A stretch of 64,000 bases of DNA from Blastomyces gilchristii SLH14081. Lineage: Eukaryota > Ascomycota > Eurotiomycetes > Onygenales > Ajellomycetaceae. A program made the position numbers and the translations under genes. Numbering within the stretch: the first letter of the stretch is position 1; each line of letters begins with the position of its first letter. The DNA lies in contig NW_003101672.1 in the NCBI RefSeq assembly GCF_000003855.2, positions 395,483 to 459,482 on the forward strand, given 5' to 3'. The notes under the pieces were generated by a model, which was not told where the DNA came from, ran no database searches, and saw nothing but the letters and a program-made list of their open reading frames with translations. Positions 11,343 to 24,299 of this stretch are shown here, in pieces.

Positions 11343-11779
11343 TATAAAGAGAGAGATGAATTTATACATCTATAAATAAGTTTCTATATATAGAACTTAT
11401 TAAAAGATATTATAACTCTTCTCTATTAGATTATTTTATAAATACTAGAACTTATAAGGTACTTATAAGAAAATACTTCTAACTGAAGATATAAGAGCTT
11501 ATGAAGAAGATAGTAAATTCTTATACTATTTATCAGAATTTATAGATAGTGCAGTTTAGATTATATAAAGAACTTACTTCTCTACTCATTCTATAAGAAT
11601 CTTGAACATAGCTAGAAATATACACTTTTATAAGTCTCTTTAAAAGTAAGAATATATATAATATCTTCTTTAACAGTGTGCTGATAGTAATAGATTACTT
11701 TATTAAGATAACATAGTTTATAAGAACTTATAAGAACTTAAAGTCAAAGAATTTAACTTATACTCTTATCTGTTATATA

Positions 11780-12032
11780 TAGACTGACCGTGTGACCGTG
11801 TCTGAGACCAGAACCAGATTTTTTAATAGTTTCATTACCAATTCAACTGATCCCATTACATGGTTTTAACATTAGATAGTAGTCTTATACTATCTCAGTG
11901 AGACTTACTGTCTACTCTTGTCACATTTTTCAAATGAGATCATGATTTTCACTTCTCAATTTAAATTATTTTTATTGCTTTAAATGACTTTAAATCTCAT
12001 TGAGTATTATCAAAAAGCATTACTTTTTAAAA
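11780..12032 (-). mobile_element. hAT-like MITE copy 2, runs into assembly gap
   Basis: The reverse complement begins with the standard MITE 3' terminus (TAGACTGACCGTGTGACC on the plus strand) after a possible TSD GTTATATA at 11772-11779. It follows the MITE for 253 bp and then enters the N run at 12033. It is inserted in the outer gypsy-B integrase region. Confidence 0.88.
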
Positions 12033-12309
12033 NNNNNNNNNNNNNNNNNNNNNNNNNNNNNNNNNNNNNNNNNNNNNNNNNNNNNNNNNNNNNNNNNNNN
12101 NNNNNNNNNNNNNNNNNNNNNNNNNNNNNNNNNNNNNNNNNNNNNNNNNNNNNNNNNNNNNNNNNNNNNNNNNNNNNNNNNNNNNNNNNNNNNNNNNNNN
12201 NNNNNNNNNNNNNNNNNNNNNNNNNNNNNNNNNNNNNNNNNNNNNNNNNNNNNNNNNNNNNNNNNNNNNNNNNNNNNNNNNNNNNNNNNNNNNNNNNNNN
12301 NNNNNNNNN
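12033..12309. other. Assembly gap (277 N)
   Basis: 277 unknown bases. About 253 bp are needed to finish the MITE on its left, and the sequence on its right resumes gypsy-B integrase, so the stated gap size fits the missing half-MITE plus its TSD and a few host bases. Confidence 0.95.
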
Positions 12310-12850
12310 AAGTATAGCTTTTTATTAATAGATAAATATCAGATAAAGTATTTAATAAGTATATTAAAACAGTCTCTACAGTGTTGTATCAATTTCAATC
12401 AGAATAACTGAATATATTAATTATTACTTATAAAGTTTATACATAATAATTCAAAGTTTATTAGTACAGATAAAACTCTTTTTAAGATACTTACTAAAAC
12501 TCACTTATAGATAATCTTAATAAACTCATAAGAGTATACTATAGAGTGTAGTGATACTTATAAACAATCTAAGAGAATTCAGAATATTCAGAAGAAAGTA
12601 TGTAAATTCTTAAGAAAGACTTAGATGTATTAAAAGAGATACTATAACTCTAAGTATATTATAAAGAGTTATAAGAAAGATAATAGAGTCTGACTAAGTC
12701 TGAAAAACATTACTATATACAGATCTAGTAAGAAGCTAAATCTCTTACAGACAGAGTCTAATAAGATTATAAAGAAAATTAAGTTATAGTTTTACAGATT
12801 GAAACTATTATCTAAGTTATAGATATATAATATTTTTCATATCTCTTTAC

Positions 12851-13354
12851 TAAACTGATCACTGAGATTATAAATTTCACGTTTGATTTTATTTAATCTG
12901 ATCTTATACATTTCTTGATATGAATGCCACTGGGACTAATCATTAAAAAAACATGCAAAGTGACTATATATCAGATCTCAAAATGAGATGATAACTTAGA
13001 AAAAATAAGAAAGTAATCTCATTTAATCTCATTTAGTCTCATTCATAGCATAAAGTACTATTTTTAGACATTTTAAGTTTTTTTTAGACTATTTTTAATT
13101 TTTTACAAAGTAACACTTTTTGATACCACTCAAATGAGATTTAAAGTCATTTAAAGCAATAAAAATAATTTAAATTGAGAAGTGAAAATTATAATCTTAT
13201 TTGAAAAATGTAATAAGAGTAGATAGTAAGTCTCACTGAGACAGTATAAAACTACTATCTAATGTTAAAACTATGTAATAAGATCAGTTGAATTAGTAAT
13301 AAGATTATTAAATATTCTGATTCTGATCTCAGATACGGTCACACAGTCAGTCTA
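12851..13354 (+). mobile_element. hAT-like MITE copy 3 (504 bp)
   Basis: Heavily mutated copy starting TAAACTGATC and ending CAGTCTA, with TSD CTCTTTAC at 12843-12850 and 13355-13362. The homologous uninterrupted site is visible at about 25443-25450 in the inner gypsy-B copy, which confirms a true insertion. Confidence 0.9.
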
Positions 13355-13380
13355 CTCTTTACTTTGTAAATATAAGAAAT

Positions 13381-13638
13381 TGTAAGAAATCCCGCTTCTT
13401 GTGAATTCTTTACCTCTATTTCTATCTCTCATGTAATTAATAGAGTTAGTGGCTCTTGACTACACACAACTATATAGACTGAAGTTCACAAATACTATTT
13501 ATAACTTAACTTAAATGCTATTATACATTTAATTTCTATATTTTATCTTTTTATCATGAATACTTCTAGTGATTAACAGTATATATTATGTCAAGCTGCA
13601 AATATCTGAATAATTATCTATGAGCACTTAATCTTACA
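13381..13638 (+). repeat. 5' LTR of inner gypsy B
   Basis: 258 bp with inverted ends TGTAAGAA / TTCTTACA. This is the less mutated LTR at its start: TGTAAGAAATCCCGC is retained here, while the 3' LTR reads TATAAGAAATCTCAC. Confidence 0.88.
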
Positions 13639-14111
13639 TTTCAAGCTCTGTCAGTCAGTAATTATCTATTATAACTGAAAGAACTAGAAACTTATATAAT
13701 TCAATCTCTGTAAACTCTACTGCAGACACTTAGAAGCAGTCTCTTAAATTATGAATAACTCTTATAAAAGAAGTCTTAGAGAACTTATTAATTACTTATA
13801 GAATATTATTCTCTATATCTGTGACAGAGAAACTCTCTGAACTTATAAATAAATCAATCTCAGTAAAGAATATTCTTAAGCATCTTTTATAAGATTAAGC
13901 TATTTTTCTATAAGAAATACTTACTGTTTATAAACACTCTTAAACTGAGTCTCTAGACATAATCTTCAAAGATATTTATAATCTGAAAAGAAACTTTCTT
14001 AAGCTGTGATTACTTAAGACTACTTATGAAATCACAATTTATAAAAGCTTTTACAAGTTTGTATTTAAAATTGACTTACAAGCTCAGCTGTGTAATATAA
14101 AAGATAAAGAA

Positions 14112-14382
14112 TGTAAGAGGCCTACGCTGAATAGATCAGTATTATATTGATAGGTCTTATATAACAAAGATAAAAATGTTAAAGAAGAAAAGAAAGAGAA
14201 AGTGTGAGAATCAGCAATTGAGGTGAATATTTATATGTGTATGTGGTGGTGTACGCGGTGGAGCTTCAGAGTGGAAGAATATGCGCGTGTTTATAGCAGC
14301 CGCGGATCAGTGATCAGAAATGAAAGAATCTATGAAGTGTAATGAAATAGTCTATATAATTGATCAGGCACAGCCTGTCACA
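14112..14382 (-). repeat. 3' LTR of gypsy A (minus orientation)
   Basis: 271 bp copy of the family-A LTR with a small internal deletion relative to 309 bp copies elsewhere. The GC-rich end reads CAGGCACAGCCTGTCACA, partly C-to-T mutated. Confidence 0.85.
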
Positions 14383-17300
14383 TTAGCTCTCTCTTTTCAG
14401 AAGCAGTTCTCATCAGTCAAGAGTCACTGTTTTGAATAACATGAAACTCAGAGTTCAGATCAGTTGATCATAGCTGACTCATTTCACAAGATATTATCAG
14501 CTACAGCTGCAGAATCTCTCATCAAGAATATCTTCAATCTCTCACTCAAGCTCATTATCTTCTTCCATGATGTCTGGCAGCTGTCAGTCAGAAGTCAGCT
14601 GAGAAGAGAATGAATCAGTGATAGTGTGATGAAGCAAGCTTGTGTGAAATACATCATAAATTTCTGATAATGTGTCAAGACAGTAGTTATGACTATCTAG
14701 AACTTCTATTACTTTATACCTGATATGACAGTAGTCTACTGTATAAGATGAACATGTAATTCATATATTCTTGAGATTCATTCATACAAGATCTTCTATC
14801 TTATACTGCTCTGTGAGATCTCATCAGATGTTAATTTAATCTTCTTGATCTTGTTTCACAGTTATTATAAAGGCCTCTGCTCAGTTACAGATGTCTCAGA
14901 GCTTTATTACTATATTATCAGCAATCTGAATTAGACTGTAAGAGTTTAGTGTGAACTGTGTAATCTCTAGAAGATTCAACACTTTTATATGATATTCATA
15001 TGTAAGAAAGAACAGACTTATATCTGTTGAAACAGCATCTTGACTGTTGATAGTGATCTCTGCATGTAGAAGAAGATTATGTCAATCATCTTATAAGTGA
15101 TTATAGAACTTATAAAGATAATTCTTTACAGTCTGAATTGTCTGTTCTGATATATTATCAGTCTCAGAGTGATAGACAGTTGACAGACAGTGTATAATCT
15201 TGAGAACTTGACAGATTCTTGTTCAGAGAGTACTCATAAATTAGCAGTCTCAATTCAATATTATTAATCTCAGCAATTCATGCATCTGATAGAATGAACT
15301 CTGTAAGAAGACTTCAGCAACTTGTTCAGTGTTTATCTTATTACAAGATTTCAATATTACACTCTTACTTAGTCAGTTAATAATGATTAGAATGTTTCTG
15401 TAATTCTTACTCTTAGATAGATTAATAGTGAAGTCAATCACTACATCTCATCAGATTCTATTAGAGATATTAAGTGATTTCAGTAGATCTTTTCTACAGT
15501 TCTTCTATAAGATAACAGAAGAACAGTGATTGCAGTTTCAGACAAAGCATCTGATACTGTTTAATATCTCAGATCAGTAGAATTCTCAGAAGATCATTCT
15601 ATACAGTTATTCACAGCCTGAATAACTGATTATACACAAATTATATATCTCTTGTATTATCTGAGTGTATAAGAGTTCAGAGTGAGAAACTCAGTATTGT
15701 TCACAGAATTATAGAGTGTTATTATCATCAATTGAACATTCTGAGATATCAATTCTTATACATAGTTCTGAAAGAAATCAGAGTGCTTTTTAACATACTG
15801 CTTCAGTGAGAGTCTGAAGAAGTTCATCAGTCTGAGCTGCTATATGTCATAGTTCATTCAGTGTAGAGAAAGTGAAGATATCAATGTCAGTTCTAATCAG
15901 AGAAGTATATATAATATCATGAGCTGTTTTATCTTGATTAACTAATATCTTCAGATTCAAGAGTCAGTGTTCTTAGTTCATTCAGTAAGTATCTGTTACA
16001 TCAGATGATATATCTTACTCTCATTATGAGAGAATATCTGTCATCAAGTTCTGACTGTCAGAGTGATAGTGTATTATAAAATGAAAGTAGCTTAGAAACT
16101 CAGATTATTACATCTGTCATTCAGTAAGTTTATAGATAGTTATAAAGTATTTGAAGTTCTTATGATCTGTGACTATCTCAAATTCAGAGATACTTCAGAG
16201 TTCAGAGTCTCATTCTTTTAAACAGTATATAATTACAAGAAGTTTCTTATCATAGATCTTATAATTGCATTCAGTGAGACTCAGTTTCTTAGATATAAAG
16301 ATATATGATTGTAGAACATCTTCATCATTATATTATAATATTACTTCTTCTATTATATAGTCAGAGAAATCAGCTTCAATAACTGTCTTATAATCAGAAT
16401 CAAATGTTATTAGCAGAGAGATATTAATAAACATCTTCTTTATCTGTGTAAATGCAGCTTCAGTATTCACTGATTATTAAAATACTGAGTCTTTCTTAGT
16501 GAGATCTGTAAGTGATCTCACAATATCTGAGAAGTTTCATATAAATTGCTGATAGAAGTTAGTAAATTCAATGAAGCTTTATACATCTTTCACAGTATAC
16601 AGAGCTTCTCATTCAAGAATGATAGAGACTTTCTCAGAATTCATTCAAATCTTCTTACCAGCTTCTATAATAAAACCCAGATACTTGATACTCTTGACTT
16701 TAAAATCACACTTATCAATATCTATCAGTAGTTCTGCTTCTTGTAGTCATTATAATATCTTTCATACATACTCTTAATATTCTTTTCTGAATTCATTGAT
16801 GAAGATGAGAATATTATCTAGATAAGCAGATACAAACTTATCAAGAAAATCTCAGAGTACTTAGTTAATATACTTCTGAAATGTACTGAGAGTATTAGTC
16901 AGTTCAAAGAATATGACTATTCATTCAAAGAGATCATAATATGTTCAGAATGCTGTAAGTCATTCATCTTCTTCAGTGATACAAATCTTATGAAACATGA
17001 TGATGACATCTAGTTTTGTAAATCATTGAGCTTGTCTAATTCATGCTAGGGTTTCATTGATAAGAGATAAGAGATATCAATCTTTCTTTATCAATCTGTT
17101 CAGATCTCAGTAGTTCACACAGAATCAGAGTTCTTTATCTGATTTCTTTGCAGAGAGAATAGGGACTGCAGTGAAAGAGTTACTAATATGTATAAATTCT
17201 TTATTCAACAGATTATTGAGTGTCTTTTGAAGAAGAAGAAGTTCATCTCAGAACATGTTATAAAGAGAGTCTTATGACAGTTCAGAATTCTTATCATTCT

Positions 17301-18512
17301 TTTTCTCTAACTTGATACTGTGATTCACTTCAGAATCTCATAAGAGAGATATATTCATAATATTATCTTGTCAGAAGATATCTAGATATTCATAATATTA
17401 TTGAGAAAGTTTTGTATAAGAATCTATTATTGTAACACAGAATAACTTTTCTAGAGTCTTTTTGATATCAGTCAGACTAATGAAATAGATTGATATATGA
17501 TTCTGCTGTCAGCAATTCTTTCAGTAACTTCTTTTTCTAAGCATTTTGTAGACATTGACAGAGATCTGTGTCAGATTAATAGTCTTGTGAATATCATCTT
17601 CATGAATTCTATCATTGTTAGAGAATATCAAGCTTCTGTTTTAAGCATTCAATAAGATGCCTTGTTCAGATAGTCAGGCAAGTTTCAATATAAGATTATA
17701 ATCAAGATTATCAACTTCATATGCATAGACATCTTCATGTTAATGTTCTCTCACATCTATGATCAGCTTCATTATGTAACAGATATAAATGTCTTTTGAG
17801 TTATTAAATTCTATAAGAAGTCAAGGTTTTGATAAAGAAATATGCTGAAGATTATGATATCTTATAACTGAAGATTTTATCATTGCATAGTGACATAGAC
17901 TACTGTCTATCATGACTTTCATATTATACATGTTATCAATCACAGTAGATACAAGAATTACATTCATTATCATCTTCTCTTCAAATTATTATCATTCAAT
18001 CTCTTCAAGCTTCTGTTTACAAATTTGAACAGAAGCTAATCTTTTCCCTGTTTCACTGAGACATTCTTATAGTTATCTTCTGAATCTTTCTCTAATGTAA
18101 CATGATTGATGCAGACAGACACTGATTCATTCTTTAAACAAGAAGATGCTGATCTTTCTCTTAAGTATGAAGGCACATAGATTGATTGACAGTTAGAAGC
18201 AATGTGTTCTGATAAGTTACAGTTGATGCATACTTTACATTGACATCAATCAGTGACTTCTTCGGGAGTGATCTCAGGAACTTGAAAGCCTGTTCAAACA
18301 GTAGAAACTCTTGCTTGTGTATAGGCATTTGAATCTATTCAGTTCATAGCATCTGCATTATTGCTGTTACTCCTCTTCAGTGTGAGTGTATAAGTGACTG
18401 AGATGTAACATCTTCTGTCACTGTTCTGTATACTCTTGAGCTTGATAAGACAGTCATTCAATGTTCAGAGCTGTGTGCAGAAGTCTTCATAAGTCTGATC
18501 TTCATCTGTGCT

Positions 18513-19018
18513 TAGACTGGCCGCCGGGACCATGAATTTCATGTTTGGTCCCATTTGGTCTGGTCCCATACATTTCTTGGCGTGAATCCCGCTGGGACTA
18601 GTCATTAAAAAAACATGCAAAGTGACCATATATGAGATCTTAAAATGGAATCATGACTTGAAAAAAATGAGAAAGTGGTCTCATTTGGTCCTATTTAGTC
18701 CCATTCTTGGCATAAAGTTACTATTTTTAGACATTTTAAGGTTTTTTTTAGACTATTTTTAATTTTTTAAAAAGTAATGCTTTTTGGTAACACTCAAATG
18801 AGATTTAAAGTCATTTAAAGCAATAAAAATAATTTAAATTGAGAAGTGGAAATCATGGTCCTATTTGGAAAATGTGACAAGAGTAGACAGTAAGTCTCAC
18901 TGGGACAGTATGGGACTACTATTGAATGTTAAAACTGTGTAATGGGATCGGTCGAATTGGTAATGAGACTATCAAAAAATCTGGTCCTGGTCTCAGACAC
19001 GGTCACACGGTCAGTCTA
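18513..19018 (+). mobile_element. hAT-like MITE copy 4 (best preserved)
   Basis: 506 bp, ends TAGACTGGCCG and CGGTCAGTCTA, TSD TCTGTGCT at 18505-18512 and 19019-19026. It retains the most G and C of all copies (GGTCCC motifs intact), so it is the closest available to the ancestral sequence. It is inserted in gypsy-A gag. Confidence 0.93.
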
Positions 19019-19953
19019 TCTGTGCTTACAAGAGTCTGTAAGAGTTTGAAAGTTAATATCTTCTTAAGTATGCTAATCTTCATTCAATTCTTTCAAGATT
19101 GATCATCTGCTTCTAGAATCTTGATGTTGAAGTCAGAGATAAATGTTATAAGAGAAGTGTTTCTCTGTTAAGCACTCTGTATTTAATCTAATACTTTCTG
19201 TTACATGGCAGTGTCTTGAAACAGAATATTAAGATGTTTTATGATATTGTCAGGCATTCTCAACACTGGTTCACATACTTTCATTCATGAATAAAACTTC
19301 TATTTTATGCAATTCTTCAATCATTCATTGATATATCAATCTTGATTGATTAATAAACTGATGAAATCTTCATCTACACTCAGTTTCACAAGCATTTTCA
19401 TTCTTCATAATGAGTAGAGAGTGAGATCAGAAGCATTAAAATATACAGAGATATTTAAGCATTCTTTCAGTGCTTTTATATTTGATTCTGTAGATGTTGA
19501 AATTGCATGAGTTAATCATTGAATCTCTTCATATTGAAGTTGTTGAGTTGCATGCATATCAGTTATTTATTATTGTTGTAATTTCAACATTACTTAGAAC
19601 CACTGTGGTATTGTATCTATATTCATGTTCAAGAGTTTCATATTATTATTAGACATGGTTATATCAATCATCAGATGTATGATATCTGTGAAATCTGAAG
19701 AAGTGTAATCATATTCTCATATATCTGAGTGTCAGAACTCTCAGGTCTTTCACTGATATTCTCTTATAAGATCTTATTCTCTTTGTAAGATCTTATTACA
19801 GAGTCAGAGTGACTGACAAGTAAGCTTCTATCTGAGAACTCAGTGTCTGCTTAACTGTTTGACTGTTTCTCTATTTCTTACACATTGTTACATATTTGAA
19901 TATCTCTCAATGAGTAATTGTTTCTAATGAGAAGATGATGAACATTTTTATAG

Positions 19954-20800
19954 TGTAAGAGACCTACACTGAATAGATTGATATTATATTGATAGGTCTT
20001 ATATAACAAAGATAAAAATGTTAAAGAAGAAAAGAAAGAGAAAGTGCAAGAATCAGTGATTGAGATGAATATTTATACATGTATGTAGACTAGCTGCCAG
20101 AATCATGAATTTCACATTTAATCTCATTTAGTCTGATCCCATACATTTCTTGGTGTGAATCCCGCTGGGACTGGCTATTAAAAAAACATGTAAAGTGACT
20201 ATATATCAGATCTTAAAATGAAATCATGACTTGAAAAAAATGAGAAAGTGATTTCATTTGGTCCCATTTAGTCTCATTCTTGACATAAAGTTACTATTTT
20301 TAGACATTTTAAGGTTTTTTTTAGACTATTTTTAATTTTTTAAAAAGTAATGCTTTTTGATAACACTCAAATGAGATTTAAAGTCATTTAAAGCAATAAA
20401 AATAATTTAAATTGAGAAGTGGAAATCATGGTTCTATTTGCAAAATGTGACAAGAGTAGACAGTAAGTCTCACTGAGACAGTATGAGACTACTATCTAAT
20501 GTTAAAACCGTGTAATGGGATCAGTCGAATTGGTAATGGGACTATCAAAAAATCTGGTCCTGGTCCCAGACACGGTCACACGGTCAGTCTACATGTATGT
20601 GGTGATGTACACGGTGGAGCTTCAGGGCGGAAGAATATGCGCGTGTTCATAGCAGCTGAGAATCGGTGATCAGGAATGGCTGAGAATCGGAGCGTACACT
20701 ACGCGCGTTCGTAGCGGCCGCGGATCGGCGATCGGGAATGGAAGAATCTATGAAGTGTAATGGAATAGTCTATATGATTGATCGGGCGCAGCCCGCTACA
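19954..20800 (-). repeat. 5' LTR of gypsy A interrupted by a MITE
   Basis: LTR halves 19954-20085 and 20600-20800 flank the MITE. The right half keeps a strikingly GC-rich segment (20632-20800) with NotI-like GCGGCCGC and repeated GATCGG motifs, much less mutated than the partner LTR at 14112. Confidence 0.85.
20086..20591 (+). mobile_element. hAT-like MITE copy 5, inside gypsy A LTR
   Basis: 506 bp from TAGACTAGC to CAGTCTA, with TSD CATGTATG at 20078-20085 and 20592-20599. Confidence 0.92.
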
Positions 20801-20805
20801 AAGAA

Positions 20806-22445
20806 GCTGTTATCTATATAATAACAGATCTCTACTATACTGAAGCTAAGAAGTTAAGAACTGATTAGATTATTTAGAGAATAATTATAAAAGATCTTAC
20901 TAATCTATTCTGAAGATCTATCTAAAGAATAAGTTAGAGAACTCTGTAAGCTGAATAGAGAATATCTGAACTATAATTATTAATATTAGAAAAAGAGATA
21001 AGAAATCTGATAAAGACTACTTATAGTACTTTATAAAATTATAATATGAATTAAGATCTATGAAAACAGATCTCTGAAACAAGATCTGAATAATAATATT
21101 TATAAAGAAACTGAATAAAAGTATATAGAATAAGCTTATTAAGTAAGACTTTAAATTCTTAGCTCTAAAGAAACTGATAACTCTTATTCACTACTTATAC
21201 ATTACTGTGAGAGTTATAGATTTATAAAGAGTAGATTATTAACTAGCTCTACAAGAGTCAGAATAATAGAGAATATATTTATCAGAGAAAGATAATAAGA
21301 TATAGAGAGATTTATATCTGACTGCTTAGTAGAAAGAGAGAGCTTTATAAGCTTCTATAAACAGAGTGTATAACAGAGAGACTAAGAATAAGAGTCTTTA
21401 CTTTATCTATTCTAAATTAGAACATCTCTGTACAAACTATTTAGATAAATTAAAATAGAAATTTAAGAAATTATGAGCAGAGTCAGTAATAGTCTTCTCA
21501 AGAGTCTTGAAGTTAATACCAGAATCTGTTACTCTCTCAATGAAAATATATACTTATAAGAAGAGACTGTACTGCAGTACTACTACTCTGCAAGTATAAG
21601 AAGTATTAATAAACTCAGAATCTCAGATCACTGTAGTGTTTCTAAAGCTTACAGAGTAAATAAGCTAAGTGATGAAAACTGAGAATCTACTCTTATAATA
21701 AGTAAGACATGAGAACTCAGATCTGAGAACTGAGAAACTTACAAGAGTTATCTTTGAATTATAAAATCTCTTTGAAACTTGAAAAAGATTTGCAGAAACT
21801 GTGATTATCATAGATATTATAAATAATATATACTTAAGACTTGTATAACTTTAAAGACATAATTTATACATAGCTATTTATAAGTCAGGTTTATACTTCT
21901 GATCAGTGTTGCCAGACTCACTTATAGAGATAGAATTAGTTAATACTGTAAAGTTGATTAAAGATAATAAGCTTATCTATATAATAACTTTATAAATGTC
22001 TGAGAACTTCACAGTTATAAAAACTAAGCTTCAGATATTAGAGAAATATCAAGATATTATAGAGATATTCAGTTCAGCTAAGATAGCTGAGCTTTCATCT
22101 CACTATAAGAAGAATCTGATATTAGATTTAATAGAAGAGTAGAAACTCTTCTGAAGATTAATTTATAAGCTCTCTCATCATAAGATAGACATCTTAAGAC
22201 TTAAGTGAAGAAGAATTTAAAGAATGACTTTATTTAATCTTCACAGATCTTTATAAAAGTCTTTGTAATATTTGTAAAAAAGAAGAATAAAGATCTCAGA
22301 TTGTATATAAACTATTATAATCTGAACTTTAAGATAATAAAGAGTCACTATTCTCTATCTCTGATTAAGAATGTAATTAACTGTCTTACAGAAGCTATTA
22401 TATTTATACAACTGAATATAATTAATATATATACATAGCTGTGAA
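20806..22445 (+). pseudogene. Gypsy B gag/protease/RT N-terminal remnant
   Basis: Read through stops on the plus strand, the first part is charged and gag-like. From about 22230 the fragment FVIFVKKKNKDLRLYINYYNL corresponds to the Ty3/gypsy RT start (family form VxFVKKKDGxLRLCVDYRxLN). Trp and Gln positions are stops. The frame is then interrupted by MITE copy 6. Confidence 0.7.
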
Positions 22446-22951
22446 TAGACTGGCCGCCGGGATCATGAATTTCACATTTGGTCTCATTTGGTCTGGTCCC
22501 ATACATTTCTTGGCGTGAATCCCGCTGGGACTGGCTATCAAAAAAACATGTAAAGTGACTATATATCAGATCTTAAAATGGAACCATGACTTGAAAAAAA
22601 TGAGAAAGTGGTCTCATTTGGTCCCATTTAGTCTCATTCTTGGCATAAAGTTACTATTTTTAGACATTTTAAGGTTTTTTTTAGACTATTTTTAATTTTT
22701 TAAAAAGTAACACTTTTTGATAACACTTAAATGAGATTTAAAGTCATTTAAAGCAATAAAAATAATTTAAATTGAGAAGTGAAAATCATGATCTCATTTG
22801 AAAAATGTGATAAGAGTAGACAGTAAGTCTCACTGGGACAGTATGAGACTACTATCTAATGTTAAAACCATGTAATGAGATCAGTCGAATTGGTAATGAG
22901 ACTATTAAAAAATCTGGTTCTGGTCCCAGACACGGTCACACGGTCAGTCTA
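22446..22951 (+). mobile_element. hAT-like MITE copy 6, inside gypsy B RT
   Basis: 506 bp from TAGACTGGCCG to CAGTCTA, with TSD GCTGTGAA at 22438-22445 and 22952-22959. It splits the gypsy-B reverse transcriptase. Confidence 0.92.
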
Positions 22952-22959
22952 GCTGTGAA

Positions 22960-24250
22960 TACAGTCTGAGAATGAATAAAAGACTGTCTTTAGAACTGTA
23001 CTGAGATTATTTAAATATCTAGTGATATCTTTTGATTTAGCTAATATCTCTGCAGTATTTCAGTCTTTTATTAATAAAATACTTTATATATATCTGAATA
23101 TCTTTATACTAATATATCTGAATAATGTGATGATGTACTTTATAAAGAAGAAAGAACACACTGAGTATATACAAACTATATTAAAGATCTTAGATGAGAC
23201 AGAACTGTATATTAAGCTTATAAAGTATAACTTCAGTATTTATCAGATTAATTTTCTAGAATATGTAATTACTGCAGATAATATTCAGATAAAATCTTCA
23301 CAGATTAAGACTATTATATTATAATCAGAGTTAACTAGTATTTATAAGATTCAGATCTTTCTAAGCTTTATGAATTTCTATAAACAGTTTATCTTTATAT
23401 TTATAAGAATTTCTTAACTCTTACAGACATGCTGAAGAGTGAAAATAAGAAGAAGTCATCTTATAAATAAAGAATAAAAAGATTATTGAGAAGAAAGAAC
23501 TGTAAGAACTTTCTTATCTTAGAAGCTTACAGAGTCTTTATAAGATTGAAATACATATTTATCGATACAGTGATACTGTTTCACTTTGATTTCTTACTCT
23601 TAATTAGATTAAAGACAGATGTCTTCTTATTTATAATTTCAGAAATAGTCTTATAAGTACAGTTTAATAAGAACTGAGTTTCAGTGATCTTTTTATTATA
23701 AAAGATACAACTTATGAAGATCAATTATAATATTCATAATTAAAAGCTTCTTATAATAGTGAAATTCTTTTATTACTGATATTACTACTTTGAGAGTATT
23801 ATAATAGTAATTACTATTAGAACTGATTATAATAGCTTATAACAGTTTACTTTAATCAAGAATCTCTTATAATAATAGATTTACTGAGTTCAGAGACTGA
23901 GTGAGTTCTGATTCAAGATAGAGTATATTAAGAAAACTAAGAACTCAGTGAATATACTCTCTCACAGATCTGACTATGTTAAGAAGATCAGAATAACAGA
24001 TATAGAAAGACTAGAGAAGATAGAAAAGCTTCACAGAATACTTAAACTGAGTATTATAAAGAAATTAATTAAAGAGTCTCTTAATTCTCTATAAGAGAAG
24101 AAAGAAGAGAGAGAGAAAAAGTCTATACAAATACTTTCTATAATACTGAGAGTTAATACTCTGAGAATTTCTATGAGAGTTCTTGAAGAGAGTATCTATC
24201 ATCTGAAGAGTTTGCAGACTTTAAAAAGCTTTGTAAAAGACCTGATATAA
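22960..24250 (+). pseudogene. Gypsy B reverse transcriptase / RNase H remnant
   Basis: Positions 23022-23324 form a 100-codon open stretch that is clearly Ty3/gypsy RT palm and thumb: DLANISAVFQSFINKIL, then IYLNNVMMYF where the catalytic YLDD has become YLNN, then the connection NFLEYVITADNIQ. Downstream SELTSIYKIQIFLSFMNFYK matches the start of the tether/RNase H. Loss of the Asp pair plus flanking stops makes it inactive. Confidence 0.82.
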
Positions 24251-24299
24251 GAAGAAACAGAGTATAAGTCTTTATAAGATTTTCTATTCAGATTGTCTG

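Larger units (their letters stand above)
14112..20800 (-). mobile_element. Complete Ty3/gypsy family A element with two nested MITEs
   Basis: LTRs at 14112-14382 (3' in minus orientation) and 19954-20800 (5', enlarged by a MITE) are flanked by the perfect TSD AAGAA at 14107-14111 and 20801-20805. Its body is the reverse complement of the element at 54148-59868. Minus-strand order is gag (about 19.7-18.0 kb), protease, RT, RNase H, integrase, chromodomain-like end (about 14.4 kb). Without the two MITEs it is about 5.66 kb, close to the 5,721 bp sister copy. All frames are closed by RIP-type stops. Confidence 0.92.

Noticed and set aside
23022..23324. 100-codon open frame as a host gene
   Set aside because: It is a gypsy reverse-transcriptase fragment (YLNN at the catalytic site) inside an LTR element, with stops on both sides.
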